NCBI GenBank assembly: GCA_964606085.1 | Contig: CAZSFD010000051.1 | Coordinates: forward strand, 1 to 37,087 | Source: CAIQJJ01 sp964606085 | GTDB lineage: Bacteria; Chloroflexota; Anaerolineae; Anaerolineales; UBA4823 | Length of the DNA: 37,087 nucleotides | Direction: 5' to 3' | In this document: one piece after another, positions 24,000-31,826 of the stretch | Layout of the letters: each line of letters starts with the position of its first letter | Numbering within the stretch: position 1 is the stretch's first letter | The notes under the pieces: generated by a model | Database searches by the model: none | What the model saw: only the letters and a program-made list of their open reading frames with translations | Told to the model about the DNA's origin: nothing | Translations under genes and position numbers: made by a program

Positions 24000-24770
24000 A
24001 TGTGGAATACCCTCATTATCCAACCGATGCTCAACCTGTTGGTGGGCATTTACAGCCTGATCGGCAGCTTTGCCATCGCCATCATCCTGTTCACCCTTTT
24101 GATCCGCCTGGTGACCCACCCGCTGACGGTGAGCCAGACTAAGGGCATGCAGCAGATGACGGAGTTCCAGAAGTCGAAAGAATGGCTTGACCTGCAAAAG
24201 AAGTACAAAGACGACAAGCAAAAGCTGCAAATGGAACAGGCCCGCCTGATGCAAGAAAAGGGCATCAGCCCGATGGGGTCTTGTTTGCCGTTGCTGATTC
24301 AATTCCCAATCATCATTGGGCTATATCAGTCTGTGACGGCGGCACTGGCCGCGACGCCTTTGCAATTGCTCAATCTGTCCAAGCTGCTCTACCCTTTCAT
24401 TGATGGCGGCAGCCTCATCCCGCTGAAAAGTCAGTTCTTATGGATGGATTTGAGCCAGCCCGAACGCCTGGTTATTTTGGGGTTCGGCATTCCGGTTCTC
24501 TCGATCTTCGTGGGCATCACCCAATACATGCTCGGCCAGGTGATGGTCATGCCATCGGCCACGGGCAATCCCAACGATCAGGCGGCTCAAATGAGCAAAA
24601 TGATGAACCTGTACATGCCCTTTATGATGGCCTGGATCACTTTCACTGTGCCGGCGGGTCTGGCATTATACTTTGTGGCAACCAACGTATTCACTTTCAT
24701 TCAATATGCTTTGATGGGCAAGACCGACCTGCGCAAGCTGATCCCCGGTTATAAGCCTAAGAGCGCTTAG
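24000..24770 (+). CDS. yidC: Membrane protein insertase YidC/Oxa1
   Basis: A 256-residue polytopic insertase of the short, Gram-positive-like type without the large periplasmic domain. The first transmembrane segment (GSFAIAIILFTLLIRLVTHPL) holds the conserved groove arginine Arg36. A cytoplasmic helical hairpin follows (QKKYKDDKQKLQMEQARLMQ), then SPMGSCLPLLIQFPIIIGLYQS and the terminal helices MPFMMAWITFTVPAGLALYF. It lacks a cleavable signal peptide or lipobox, so the N-terminus is probably retained. The ATG at 24000 is 12 bases behind the propeller gene. jag follows after 14 bases. Confidence 0.95.
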   Translation: MWNTLIIQPMLNLLVGIYSLIGSFAIAIILFTLLIRLVTHPLTVSQTKGMQQMTEFQKSKEWLDLQKKYKDDKQKLQMEQARLMQEKGISPMGSCLPLLIQFPIIIGLYQSVTAALAATPLQLLNLSKLLYPFIDGGSLIPLKSQFLWMDLSQPERLVILGFGIPVLSIFVGITQYMLGQVMVMPSATGNPNDQAAQMSKMMNLYMPFMMAWITFTVPAGLALYFVATNVFTFIQYALMGKTDLRKLIPGYKPKSA

Positions 24771-24784
24771 AAACGAGTTTGAGC

Positions 24785-25537
24785 ATGACAACCCATACCA
24801 CGATTGAAATACTGGCCGATAGTGTGCAAGAAGCAGTCGAAAAAGGATTGGCCGAATTGGGCCTGCCGCAAAATGCGGTCGAAGTTGAAGTGCTGGATGC
24901 CGGGGCGCGCGGTTTGTTTGGCCTCGGCAACCGTCAGGCGCGCGTGCGTTTGCTGGTCAAGGAGGCAGATGCCATCCCAGAAACCACCCTCGCCGTTGAT
25001 GAAGCCGCGGATGAACCCGAAGAAATGGATATGGCTCAGATTGAAGCCGCGCTCGAAGCCGAGATGGACGACCTGCTGACGGTTGCCCGCGACACGGTGG
25101 CCGAATTGCTCGAAAAGATGCAGGTGGTAGCCAGCGTGACCGCGCACTATGGCGAAAGCGATGCCGACCGCGACCGCAAACCCGTGGTGGTAGATATCCA
25201 TGGCGACGATTTGAGCATCTTGATCGGCAAGCGCGCCGAAACGCTCAACGCCCTGCAGTACATTGCTGGCCTGATCATCAGCAAACAGGTGGGTGACTTC
25301 GTGCCGCTGCTGGTGGATGTGGAAGGCTATCGCAACCGCCGCGCCAGCCAACTGCGCCAACTGGCTCGCCGCATGGCCGACCAGGTGGCGAAAACCGGGC
25401 GCAAACTGGCCCTCGAGCCGATGCCCGCCAGCGAGCGGCGCATCATCCACATCGAATTGCGTAACCACCCCTTCGTTACCACCGAATCGGTCGGTGAAGA
25501 ACCATATCGTAAATTGACGATTGCCCCGAAGGAATAA
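24785..25537 (+). CDS. jag: KhpB/Jag RNA-binding protein (Jag-N, KH and R3H domains)
   Basis: A 250-residue cytoplasmic RNA-binding protein. The Jag-N domain spans about 5-56 (LDAGARGLFGLG). An acidic linker (61-98) is followed by a KH domain with the GxxG-type loop IGKRAETLNALQYIAG (about 134-180). The R3H domain then carries the diagnostic arginine and histidine of SERRIIH (217-223) and ends in a C-terminal strand. In Firmicutes KhpB works with KhpA on RNA stability and cell elongation; the same is likely here but was not shown. The ATG at 24785 is taken as start; a TTG six bases earlier is in frame. The gene closes the rpmH block, with a hairpin 24 bases after the stop. Confidence 0.93.
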   Translation: MTTHTTIEILADSVQEAVEKGLAELGLPQNAVEVEVLDAGARGLFGLGNRQARVRLLVKEADAIPETTLAVDEAADEPEEMDMAQIEAALEAEMDDLLTVARDTVAELLEKMQVVASVTAHYGESDADRDRKPVVVDIHGDDLSILIGKRAETLNALQYIAGLIISKQVGDFVPLLVDVEGYRNRRASQLRQLARRMADQVAKTGRKLALEPMPASERRIIHIELRNHPFVTTESVGEEPYRKLTIAPKE

Positions 25538-25560
25538 CCCCCCCCATCATGTATTCAAAA

Positions 25561-25593
25561 GCAAACAGCCTGCCATATTCGCAGGCTGTTTGC
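25561..25593 (-). terminator. Terminator hairpin between convergent jag and sulfatase genes
   Basis: GCAAACAGCCTGC (25561-25573) pairs perfectly with GCAGGCTGTTTGC (25581-25593) around a 7-base loop. On the minus strand the stem is followed by TTTT, giving an intrinsic terminator for the sulfatase operon. On the plus strand there is no strong T-run, but the hairpin may also end jag transcripts. Confidence 0.75.
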
Positions 25594-25611
25594 GGGTGAG
25601 TAGCAGGGTGG

Positions 25612-27204
25612 TTATTGCACCTGATAATGGGCCTGCACTTCTGCGCTTTCGCGATAGCCAATGCGAATTGCCCGTGCGCGCAAGCTGTGTTCGCCGGGCG
25701 GCAGGCGCAGCGGGCGAGTATAGAGCAGCCAATGGGGATTTTCGCCGCCCTCGAACGTGTAGGCGATAGACGCCCCCTGCGTCACGCAAGTCAGTTGCAC
25801 GGCCATGGGCGACCGATAAACGCCCTCCAGCGACGCCTGCAAACCGGGGTTTTCGGCGTTGATCGGCACACAACGCGGCGCGGCGGTTTGTGGCTGGACG
25901 CCATCAGGATACCAGCGGCGTACCATCTCGGCCTCGGAGATGCGCCCCAGGTCGCCGACCTCGGTCAGCCAGGCATCGAGGGCGGCGCGCAGCCGGGTGA
26001 GATCGGGCTGGTAGGCGGGGTTGGCGGCCAGGTTGTGCAATTCCCACGGGTCGGCTTGGGTGTCGTAGAGTTCTTCGACGGGGCGGGTTTCCTGGAAAAG
26101 CAGCAATTGGGGGCCGCTCAGTTCGCCAGCCAGGTAGAGCCGCCAGAGTTCCTGCATGATCGGGTGGCGGTTGAGATAGGGCACCCAGGGCAGGTAGGGC
26201 TGATCGGGCAGGTAGTTGCGGATGTACTTGAAGCGTGTGTCGCGGGCGGCGCGTACCATGTCGTAGGTCTCATCATGGCGGTCGCGGGCGGCGAAGATGT
26301 ATGAACGCGGCGGTTGCGCCTGTGGGCCAAGGAATGCCCGCCCCTGCATGTGCCGCGGGATCGGCACGCCGGCCAGCGACAGCACCGTCGGGCCGAGGTC
26401 AATCGTGCTGATCAGGTCGTCGCTGACGCTGCCAGCAGCCAGGCCGCCCGGCCAGCGCACGATCAGTGGGATGTGGATGCCGGAATCGTAGGGGTAGCGC
26501 TTGCCACGCGGCAGCGGGCCGTGATCGCTCCAGTGGAAGACGATGGTGTTTTCGGCCAGTCCGTCTTCTTCGAGCTGGCGCAGCAGTTCGCCCATGTAAC
26601 CGTCGGCCCAGGCGATGTTGGTGTACATGCGCGCCAGGGCCAGGCGCACTTCGGGCGTATCGGGGAAGTAGGGCGGCAGGGTGATGGCGTCGGGGTCTAC
26701 GCTGACCGTGGGACATTTTTCGGGCCACATGCCGCTTTCGTGGGTGCGGGTGGGGTTGAAGACGGCGAAGAAGGGCTGCGCCGGGTCGGGGCGGTTGCGC
26801 CAGTGCGCCTGGGGGCCGAGTTCGTCCCAGGCGGTGAGGGGTGGGTCGAACTGGTAGTCGGTCTTTTCATTGTTGGTGCAGAAGTAGCCGGCGGCGCGCA
26901 GGTATTCGGTGAAGCATTTGACGTAGGGCGGTGGAACGGCGCTGTAGGGCGTGGGCAGTTCGGGGGCTTCGGGGTGGGTATGGCTGGTGCGCATGTGATG
27001 GCTGCCGATGGAGATCGGGTACATGCCGGTGATGACTGCCGAGCGCGCCGGGGCGCACACGCCCGCCGTGGAGAAGGCGTGTGTCCAGCGCTGGCCTTCG
27101 GCGGCCAGGCGGTCTACGTTGGGCGTTTGCGCCACGCCGTCGCCATAGCAGCCGTAGAAAGGGTTGGTGTCTTCGAAGGAAATCCAGAGGATGTTGGGGG
27201 GCAT
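25612..27204 (-). CDS. Type I (formylglycine-dependent) sulfatase
   Basis: A 530-residue alkaline-phosphatase superfamily sulfatase. The first strand ends in the metal-binding Glu11-Asp12 (LWISFEDTNPFYGCYG). The active-site CAPAR motif (Cys50-x-Pro-x-Arg54) would be matured to formylglycine by an FGE or anSME. YPISIGSHHMRT, the TRTHE segment, and WSDHGPLPRGKRYPYDSGIHIPLIVRW are further conserved blocks, closest to sulfamidase/heparan-N-sulfatase-like enzymes. The last 85 residues form a beta-sandwich resembling the C-terminal domain of chitobiase/hexosaminidase (IAYTFEGG to YQVQ). No signal peptide is seen, so the enzyme appears cytoplasmic, which is odd for host-glycan use. The start at 27204 has GGAG five bases upstream and lies 11 bases after the upstream stop, indicating an operon. 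The substrate is unknown. Confidence 0.9.
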   Translation of the reverse strand: MPPNILWISFEDTNPFYGCYGDGVAQTPNVDRLAAEGQRWTHAFSTAGVCAPARSAVITGMYPISIGSHHMRTSHTHPEAPELPTPYSAVPPPYVKCFTEYLRAAGYFCTNNEKTDYQFDPPLTAWDELGPQAHWRNRPDPAQPFFAVFNPTRTHESGMWPEKCPTVSVDPDAITLPPYFPDTPEVRLALARMYTNIAWADGYMGELLRQLEEDGLAENTIVFHWSDHGPLPRGKRYPYDSGIHIPLIVRWPGGLAAGSVSDDLISTIDLGPTVLSLAGVPIPRHMQGRAFLGPQAQPPRSYIFAARDRHDETYDMVRAARDTRFKYIRNYLPDQPYLPWVPYLNRHPIMQELWRLYLAGELSGPQLLLFQETRPVEELYDTQADPWELHNLAANPAYQPDLTRLRAALDAWLTEVGDLGRISEAEMVRRWYPDGVQPQTAAPRCVPINAENPGLQASLEGVYRSPMAVQLTCVTQGASIAYTFEGGENPHWLLYTRPLRLPPGEHSLRARAIRIGYRESAEVQAHYQVQ

Positions 27205-27215
27205 AGAATCTCCGA

Positions 27216-27608
27216 CTAATTTGAGGCTGGAGGGGTATAAATCCTGAAATTTTTAAAATCTATGACGGCACCTACGGTAATCAGAAAATCCATGCCGATA
27301 ATGCCATCAAATTCAAAGCCATAATCCATTGATCCAACTTCGATTTCAAAATTTTGAACTTGTAAATCGCCAACAGCAAGCGAATCGATCCGCTTTGTAA
27401 AAACAAATTCGGAACCACCAACGCCTCGAATGCGATGCACGGTATCTTCAGGCTCATATATCAAGCCAATTTTCAGAACCTGATCGGTTGGAAAGATTAC
27501 CCCACTGGAGCCTGTATCTAACAAAACATTTTCCAGAGCGATTTCATTTCCTCGATAGGAAAGGTTTGCAGCAACATAAGGCAATCCGTCTACCATACGC
27601 ACTTTCAT
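27216..27608 (-). CDS. Retropepsin-like aspartyl protease, single domain
   Basis: A 130-residue protein with one pepsin/retropepsin fold. The catalytic DTGSS motif starts at Asp31 (LLDTGSSGVIFP). The flap-side and GIIGMDFL sequence at about 102-109 is the hydrophobic-hydrophobic-Gly motif after the second half. Such short forms act as homodimers. No signal peptide or membrane segment is present. The start at 27608 is preferred: it overlaps the upstream stop as ATGA and has GGAG just before it, while the longer frame's ATG at 27632 has no ribosome site. The DNA here is more A+T rich than the flanking sulfatase and regulator, suggesting that this gene and its upstream partner came in together. 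Substrate unknown. Confidence 0.85.
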   Translation of the reverse strand: MKVRMVDGLPYVAANLSYRGNEIALENVLLDTGSSGVIFPTDQVLKIGLIYEPEDTVHRIRGVGGSEFVFTKRIDSLAVGDLQVQNFEIEVGSMDYGFEFDGIIGMDFLITVGAVIDFKNFRIYTPPASN

Positions 27609-27865
27609 CACGCGCTCCGTATGCCTAACCATTTGCGTTCGATCACATCCAGAGTTTCGCGACTGGTATGGAAAACGTATAGTTCCCGGTCAGGTGCCTG
27701 ACGGTGTAACTGAAGATAGCTTTTCAGGGCGGCTTCGGAATTGGGGAAGGCGTTGATAACTGCCAATTGTTCAAAAATGCGTTTACGGGCTTCGGTGTGT
27801 GCTTGAACTGCTTCGATCAGCAGCCATTGTTGTGGGTAATGGGAGCGAATTTCTTGCCATTGCAT
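27608..27865 (-). CDS. Small protein (85 aa) paired with the retropepsin-like protease
   Basis: A soluble 85-residue protein of unknown function, alpha-rich at the start (WQEIRSHYPQQWLLIEAVQAH) with YVFHTSRETLDVIERKWLGIR at the end. I remember similar proteins encoded directly beside short retropepsin-like proteases in cyanobacteria and other bacteria, but cannot verify this here. GAGGAGA precedes the ATG by seven bases. Its stop overlaps the protease start (ATGA), so the two are translationally coupled and likely act together, for example as substrate, inhibitor or adaptor. A toxin-antitoxin role is possible but not supported by a recognised domain. Confidence 0.75.
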   Translation of the reverse strand: MQWQEIRSHYPQQWLLIEAVQAHTEARKRIFEQLAVINAFPNSEAALKSYLQLHRQAPDRELYVFHTSRETLDVIERKWLGIRSA

Positions 27866-27881
27866 GACATTCTCCTCGAAA

Positions 27882-28502
27882 CTACCCCGCAGGTAGGATG
27901 AGTTTGTACCCCAACCCGCGCAGTGTCAGGAGTAGTTGTGGGTTGTTGGGGTCGGCTTCGATTTTAGTGCGCAGGCGGCGCACCAGGTTTTCGATCTGAT
28001 AATCATAGATGCCGCTGCTCGATTCGTATTCTGCCCAGACAACCGAACCGATCTCTTCTTTGGAGCAGATTTGGCCGCGGTTTTTGTAGAGATAGCTGAG
28101 CAAAATGAACTCTTTGGGGGCCAGGGTGACGGGCTTGCGGTTGAGGCGCACTTCGCCAGCGGGGATGTCTACTTCCAGTTCGGGCAAGGGTGTTTCGACA
28201 ACGGTGGTATCGGGGTCGTGGAAAGCAAATTGCACGTCGCCGATGGCGATCTGGTCGCCATCGCGCAGTTCGATGGCGGCGGTGACGCGCTGGTGGTTGA
28301 GCAGCGTGCCATTGGTGCTGCCCAGGTCTTCGAGATAGACCTTGCGACCCTCGCGGCGGATGGCGGCGTGGGTGCGCGAGGCGCGCTTATCTACAATCAC
28401 AATTTCGTTTTCCACCGCCCGGCCAATGTGGGTGGTGGGAACGGTAAGTGGGTGCATTTTTCCCGTGGGATCGAGAAGGTAGGGACAGGGGTCAGAAAGC
28501 AT
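27882..28502 (-). CDS. FHA-domain winged-helix transcriptional regulator
   Basis: A 206-residue DNA-binding regulator. The N-terminal forkhead-associated domain (about 18-95) binds phosphothreonine peptides. It has Gly27-Arg28 (IGR), Ser42 with RTH45, and the GSTNGT loop (Asn64). An OmpR/PhoB-type winged helix (about 107-206) follows, with LTLRGLGYKLI as its C-terminal wing. The expected receiver domain of an OmpR regulator is replaced by FHA, so control by a Ser/Thr kinase is likely; no kinase gene lies in the window. The ATG at 28502 has AGGTG seven bases upstream; the frame could extend to a TTG at 28532. The next gene starts 16 bases after its stop, so it may head the small protein/retropepsin/sulfatase operon. 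Confidence 0.88.
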   Translation of the reverse strand: MLSDPCPYLLDPTGKMHPLTVPTTHIGRAVENEIVIVDKRASRTHAAIRREGRKVYLEDLGSTNGTLLNHQRVTAAIELRDGDQIAIGDVQFAFHDPDTTVVETPLPELEVDIPAGEVRLNRKPVTLAPKEFILLSYLYKNRGQICSKEEIGSVVWAEYESSSGIYDYQIENLVRRLRTKIEADPNNPQLLLTLRGLGYKLILPAG

Positions 28503-28531
28503 GGCAGACACCTTTGGAAGGAATTTTTTCA

Positions 28532-28537
28532 AGTATA
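28532..28537 (-). promoter_or_regulatory. Possible -10 element of the FHA-regulator operon
   Basis: Reads TATACT on the minus strand, preceded by TTG, 30 bases before the ATG at 28502. The -35 region (GTCAAC at 17 bases) is poor. Confidence 0.3.
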
Positions 28538-28582
28538 CAATAACTTGTGCGTTCGTTGACCATACCCACCTGTTTTAACGCT

Positions 28583-28627
28583 AAAGCCGCGGCGTATGCA
28601 GAAAATTCCTGCACACGCCGCGGCTTT
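28583..28627 (-). terminator. Hairpin downstream of the exporter operon, possible terminator
   Basis: AAAGCCGCGGCGT (28583-28595) pairs exactly with ACGCCGCGGCTTT (28615-28627); inside, TGCAG also pairs with CTGCA. It lies 27 bases after the ATPase stop on the minus strand. The T-rich tail is short (TTTAGCGTTAAAA), so termination is possible but not certain. Confidence 0.5.
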
Positions 28628-28654
28628 GGCGTTGCTTCTCAGACACAGCGCGGT

Positions 28655-29377
28655 TTAGTGTTCTCCGCGCGCCAGCGTCAGGATTTCAGCGCGATCATCA
28701 AACACCTTCACCAGTTTGCCATCCTGCATTTGCAGCACACGGTCTACATATTGGCACATGCGTAAATCATGCGTGACCATGATGCCGGCGCGCTGATTCT
28801 CGTGGATCAGCGCGGCGAAGGTCTGCACCACCTGGAAGGCGCGCTCGGTATCCAGGCTGGCGGTGGGTTCGTCGGCCAGCACGACCGTGGGGTTGTGGAT
28901 CAGCGCCCGAGCGATGGCCACGCGCTGCTGCTGGCCGCCAGACATTTGGGCGGGCAGGTTCTTCAGGCGTTCGCCCAGCCCCAGGCGGGCCAAAATTTCC
29001 TGTGAACGCACACGCCCGGTTTTGTCGCGCTTGCCGTTGAGTTGCAGCATGAACTCCACATTTTCCTGGGCGGTGAGATAGGGGATCAGGTTGTTGGCCT
29101 GGAAGGTAAAACCGATTTTCTCGCGGCGCAGCACCACGCGCTCAGTTTCACTCATCTTTGCCAGGTCTTGACCATCTACCAGCACCTGGCCGCTGGTGGG
29201 CGTCAGCAGGGCCGCCAGGATCGAGAGCATGGTGGTTTTGCCGGAACCGCTTGGCCCCACCAGGGCCACGAACTCACCTGCTTCGACCTGGAAGGACACG
29301 CCATCCACGGCGTTAATCAGGCCGGCATCACTTTTGAATGTTTTGATCACATCACGAACTTCGAGAGCGACAGTCAT
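28655..29377 (-). CDS. ABC transporter ATP-binding protein (MacB/LolD/DevA type)
   Basis: A 240-residue ATPase that powers the neighbouring permease. Walker A GPSGSGKT at 41-48, signature MSGGQ at 145-149 followed by QQRVAIARAL, Walker B VVLADE with catalytic Glu170, and the D-loop SLD are all intact; the switch histidine lies in MVTHDL. The sequence FTFQANNLIPYLTAQENVE is typical for the MacB/LolD family. The start at 29377 has GGAG five bases upstream. The gene lies 34 bases after the permease stop; a hairpin repeat fills this gap. With the HlyD-like lipoprotein it forms a three-part exporter resembling DevBCA of cyanobacteria; the cargo may be a lipid, peptide or macrolide. Confidence 0.92.
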   Translation of the reverse strand: MTVALEVRDVIKTFKSDAGLINAVDGVSFQVEAGEFVALVGPSGSGKTTMLSILAALLTPTSGQVLVDGQDLAKMSETERVVLRREKIGFTFQANNLIPYLTAQENVEFMLQLNGKRDKTGRVRSQEILARLGLGERLKNLPAQMSGGQQQRVAIARALIHNPTVVLADEPTASLDTERAFQVVQTFAALIHENQRAGIMVTHDLRMCQYVDRVLQMQDGKLVKVFDDRAEILTLARGEH

Positions 29378-29389
29378 AAGAACTCCGGG

Positions 29390-29415
29390 GTAGGGCGAAA
29401 TTCATTTCGCCCTAC
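29390..29415. repeat. Perfect hairpin of the GTAGGGCGA family between permease and ATPase genes
   Basis: GTAGGGCGAAAT (29390-29401) and ATTTCGCCCTAC (29404-29415) are exact inverted repeats around two bases. The permease's TAG stop (29412-29414, minus strand) lies inside the repeat, so the repeat defines the end of the protein. A related hairpin follows manA. Confidence 0.75.
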
Positions 29416-30575
29416 GATAAGCGCAGCGCCTTCAACGGTTCGATGCGCACCGCATAGCGGATAGACACGAACCCACCCAGCGGCCCAATCAGCAGCAGGG
29501 CCAGCACGGCAAACAGCGTGGATGGGCCATTGAAGACAATCGGCACGGTAGGCGGGAAGAACAGCGAAAAAACGAACGTGAACAGACCGCCAATTGCCAC
29601 GCCCAGCGCCGTGACCAGGATGATCTGGATCACCGCCGACGCGCCGACCATGCCATTGGATGAGCCAATGGCTTTCAATACGCCGATCTGCGGCACTTTT
29701 TGCAGCACCTGAATTTGGAAGAACCCGCCGATCACCAGCACGCCGATCAGCAGCGTGAACACGCCCTGCGTGTTGATCGTGCTTTGCTGCGCCGAATAGC
29801 CGGGCAGGTTGTTGATCGTCGTTTGCAGGTCGGCCACTTCGATGCCTGGCACTTCGGCTTGCAGACGGGCCGTCAGCGCTTCGGCCTGGGCAGGGTCGTT
29901 GAGCTTGATGGCGATCACGTTGAGGGTGTAACTGGGGCGCAGCAGTTCGGCCTCCGATTTTGGCCGCACGCGGTCCCAGGTGAAGTAAGGGGCAATCACC
30001 GAAGGAGCCAGAAAGAACGACTGTCCGTCGGTGACGCCTGCCACGGTAAGCTGGTAAAACTGGTCATCGGTGCCTTGCGTCGAGCGGATGGTGATCACGT
30101 CGCCCACTTTCAGGCCGCTTCGTACCACCACGTTGCGGTCCAGCAGCACCTCGCGGGCGAGATCGGTGGAGAGCTGGCGGCCCTCGGTCACTTGCGGTTC
30201 GCCGGGGCGTCCCGGCTCGACGCCGAGCAGAGACACTTTCAACACGCTGCCATCGGGCAAAAGGATGGCTGTGTTGGATGTTGCCACCGGCCCGGCATCG
30301 GCCACCCCGGCCACGCGGCGCACCTGCGTCAGCGTGGCGCGGCTCAGGCGGCTGGCGCTGACGCTGTAATCGGACTTTTCGATGAAGGCGATCAGTTGGG
30401 CATCCAGCTTCGAGACGAACTCGCGGTTGCCGTTGCCCAACCCCTCGCCCAGCCCGGCGATGAACAGCACCAGCAAGGTGATCAGCGCAATCACCAGGCT
30501 GACGAGTAGAAACCGCCCGCGGTTACGCTGCAATTCTTTGAGCGCCAGGAAGGTAGCCAGCGAAAGCGTGCGCAT
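29412..30575 (-). CDS. ABC transporter permease (MacB/DevC/FtsX family)
   Basis: A 387-residue permease. One transmembrane helix near the N-terminus (FLLVSLVIALITLLVLFIAG) is followed by a large extracellular MacB-type domain (about 45-270). Three C-terminal transmembrane helices follow (GVFTLLIGVLVIGGFFQI; VIQIILVTALGVAIGGLFTF; TLFAVLALLLIGPLGGFVSI), the usual FtsX/MacB topology. The motif QVLQKVPQIGVLKAIGSS between helices contacts the ATPase. The start at 30575 follows GAGGGG and lies one base after the stop of the adaptor gene. The last codons read ALRLS before a stop provided by the hairpin repeat. Confidence 0.9.
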   Translation of the reverse strand: MRTLSLATFLALKELQRNRGRFLLVSLVIALITLLVLFIAGLGEGLGNGNREFVSKLDAQLIAFIEKSDYSVSASRLSRATLTQVRRVAGVADAGPVATSNTAILLPDGSVLKVSLLGVEPGRPGEPQVTEGRQLSTDLAREVLLDRNVVVRSGLKVGDVITIRSTQGTDDQFYQLTVAGVTDGQSFFLAPSVIAPYFTWDRVRPKSEAELLRPSYTLNVIAIKLNDPAQAEALTARLQAEVPGIEVADLQTTINNLPGYSAQQSTINTQGVFTLLIGVLVIGGFFQIQVLQKVPQIGVLKAIGSSNGMVGASAVIQIILVTALGVAIGGLFTFVFSLFFPPTVPIVFNGPSTLFAVLALLLIGPLGGFVSIRYAVRIEPLKALRLS

Positions 30576-30576
30576 G

Positions 30577-31749
30577 TTACTGCCCCTCGGAGAATTGCAC
30601 CTGCCCGGTCATGCCCCAGCGCAGGTTGGCGGGAACTTCGGCGATGGCGATGGTGACGGTGTAGGTCACGTCGCCGCGGCGGTCTTCGAAGCGGGTGGCG
30701 ATCTCGCGCACCGTGCCGTTGATCGGGGCGTCGGGCAGGGCGTCGAGGACGATGGTGACGGCTTCACCCGCCGTGACCGATACAACCTCGATCTCGGTCA
30801 GATCGTCCGTTTCGACCACCCAAGTGGTCAGATCGGCGATGGTCAGCACCGGCAGCCCGGCGCTGACTACCTGGCCGGCCTTCAGGTTCAACCCGACGAC
30901 TGTCCCGGCGGCGGGGGCGCGCAGTTCGAGGGCGGCGGCGTTGGCCTGAGCGCTGGTGAGAGATGCTTGGGCCGTGGCAAGGCGGGCCTCAGCCAGAGCC
31001 AGCAGGTCGTCATCTACGCCGTCGGCAAGCGATTCGGCCTCGGCTTTGGCAGCGGCCAGTTGGGCTGCGAGCAGGGCTTGTTGGGTGTCGAGTTCGGCCA
31101 CCAGAAGCGGATCGGGATCGTCGTTCAAATCCGCCAGAGCTTCCTGGGAATCGGCCTGGGCCTTTTCCAACTCTGCAACGGTCAGGCGTGCCTGAGCTAA
31201 GGCTAGCTGGTCGGGGTCGCTTTGGTCTTCAATGTCTTGCAGGTCTTCGAGCGCCAGGGCATATTGCGCTAAAAGCACGTCAATTTGCCTTTCTAAGTGA
31301 GCAATACTCAATGAGTCGCGCATCACGATATCCAGCAGCTTTTGTTCCACGTCGGCCAACGCCTTCTCGGCAGTGGCTACTTTGGCTGCCGCCTGTGCTT
31401 TGACCAAATCGGGGTCTGCTTTCAGATCGTCCACCGCTTTTTGAGCGGCCAGCAATTCTTGTTCGGCACGCGCCAGTTCGAGGGCGCGCAGTTCACCGCC
31501 GCTCAACCGGGCCAAGACCTGCCCGGCGGTCACGCTATCGCCCTCGGCTACCAGCACTTCGGCTACCTGGCCGGGTGTGGGGAAAGACACATCCTGTGAA
31601 AATAGCGGTTCGACATGGCCTTGTGCGATGATCCCCATGGGCGGCAGCGTGCTGGCTTCGGGCGTGGCCGCCGCAGCAGATTGGCAGGCGCCCAGGGTGA
31701 GCGCGACCAGCAATCCAGTTAACATCCAGAACAATTTGTTCAGCTTCAT
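30577..31749 (-). CDS. HlyD/DevB-like membrane-fusion lipoprotein of the exporter
   Basis: A 390-residue periplasmic-adaptor-like lipoprotein with lipobox LTLGAC (Cys22). A biotinyl-lipoyl half-motif at about 45-85 (QDVSFPTPGQVAEVLVAEGD) leads into a very long Ala/Glu/Asp-rich coiled-coil hairpin (about 90-265). The second lipoyl half (LRAPAAGTVVGLNLKAGQVV) and a beta-barrel (GEAVTIVLDALPDAPINGTV) follow. In diderms such proteins bridge to TolC. Here the lipid anchor and the lack of a TolC gene fit a single-membrane cell in which it stands on the outer face of the permease. The start has AGGAG before it. It is the first gene of the three-gene operon. Confidence 0.9.
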   Translation of the reverse strand: MKLNKLFWMLTGLLVALTLGACQSAAAATPEASTLPPMGIIAQGHVEPLFSQDVSFPTPGQVAEVLVAEGDSVTAGQVLARLSGGELRALELARAEQELLAAQKAVDDLKADPDLVKAQAAAKVATAEKALADVEQKLLDIVMRDSLSIAHLERQIDVLLAQYALALEDLQDIEDQSDPDQLALAQARLTVAELEKAQADSQEALADLNDDPDPLLVAELDTQQALLAAQLAAAKAEAESLADGVDDDLLALAEARLATAQASLTSAQANAAALELRAPAAGTVVGLNLKAGQVVSAGLPVLTIADLTTWVVETDDLTEIEVVSVTAGEAVTIVLDALPDAPINGTVREIATRFEDRRGDVTYTVTIAIAEVPANLRWGMTGQVQFSEGQ

Positions 31750-31772
31750 AATTTCTCCTAATAATTAATAAT

Positions 31773-31826
31773 GTAGTGACGACGTAAGTCGTCAGGCAAA
31801 CAGGTGGCGACTTACGTCGTTACTGC
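31773..31826. repeat. 19-base inverted repeat of the ACGACGTAAGTCGT family
   Basis: GTAGTGACGACGTAAGTCG (31773-31791) and CGACTTACGTCGTTACTGC (31808-31826) pair with two mismatches; the core is itself palindromic. The second arm contains the TAA stop (31820-31822, minus strand) of the peroxiredoxin-like gene. A shorter relative (ACGAC-CTAC-GTCGT) lies at 3374-3387. Confidence 0.7.

Noticed and set aside
27216..27865. Classical toxin-antitoxin module
   Set aside because: The overlap of two small genes is suggestive, but the second is a retropepsin-like protease and the first has no DNA-binding or known toxin domain.
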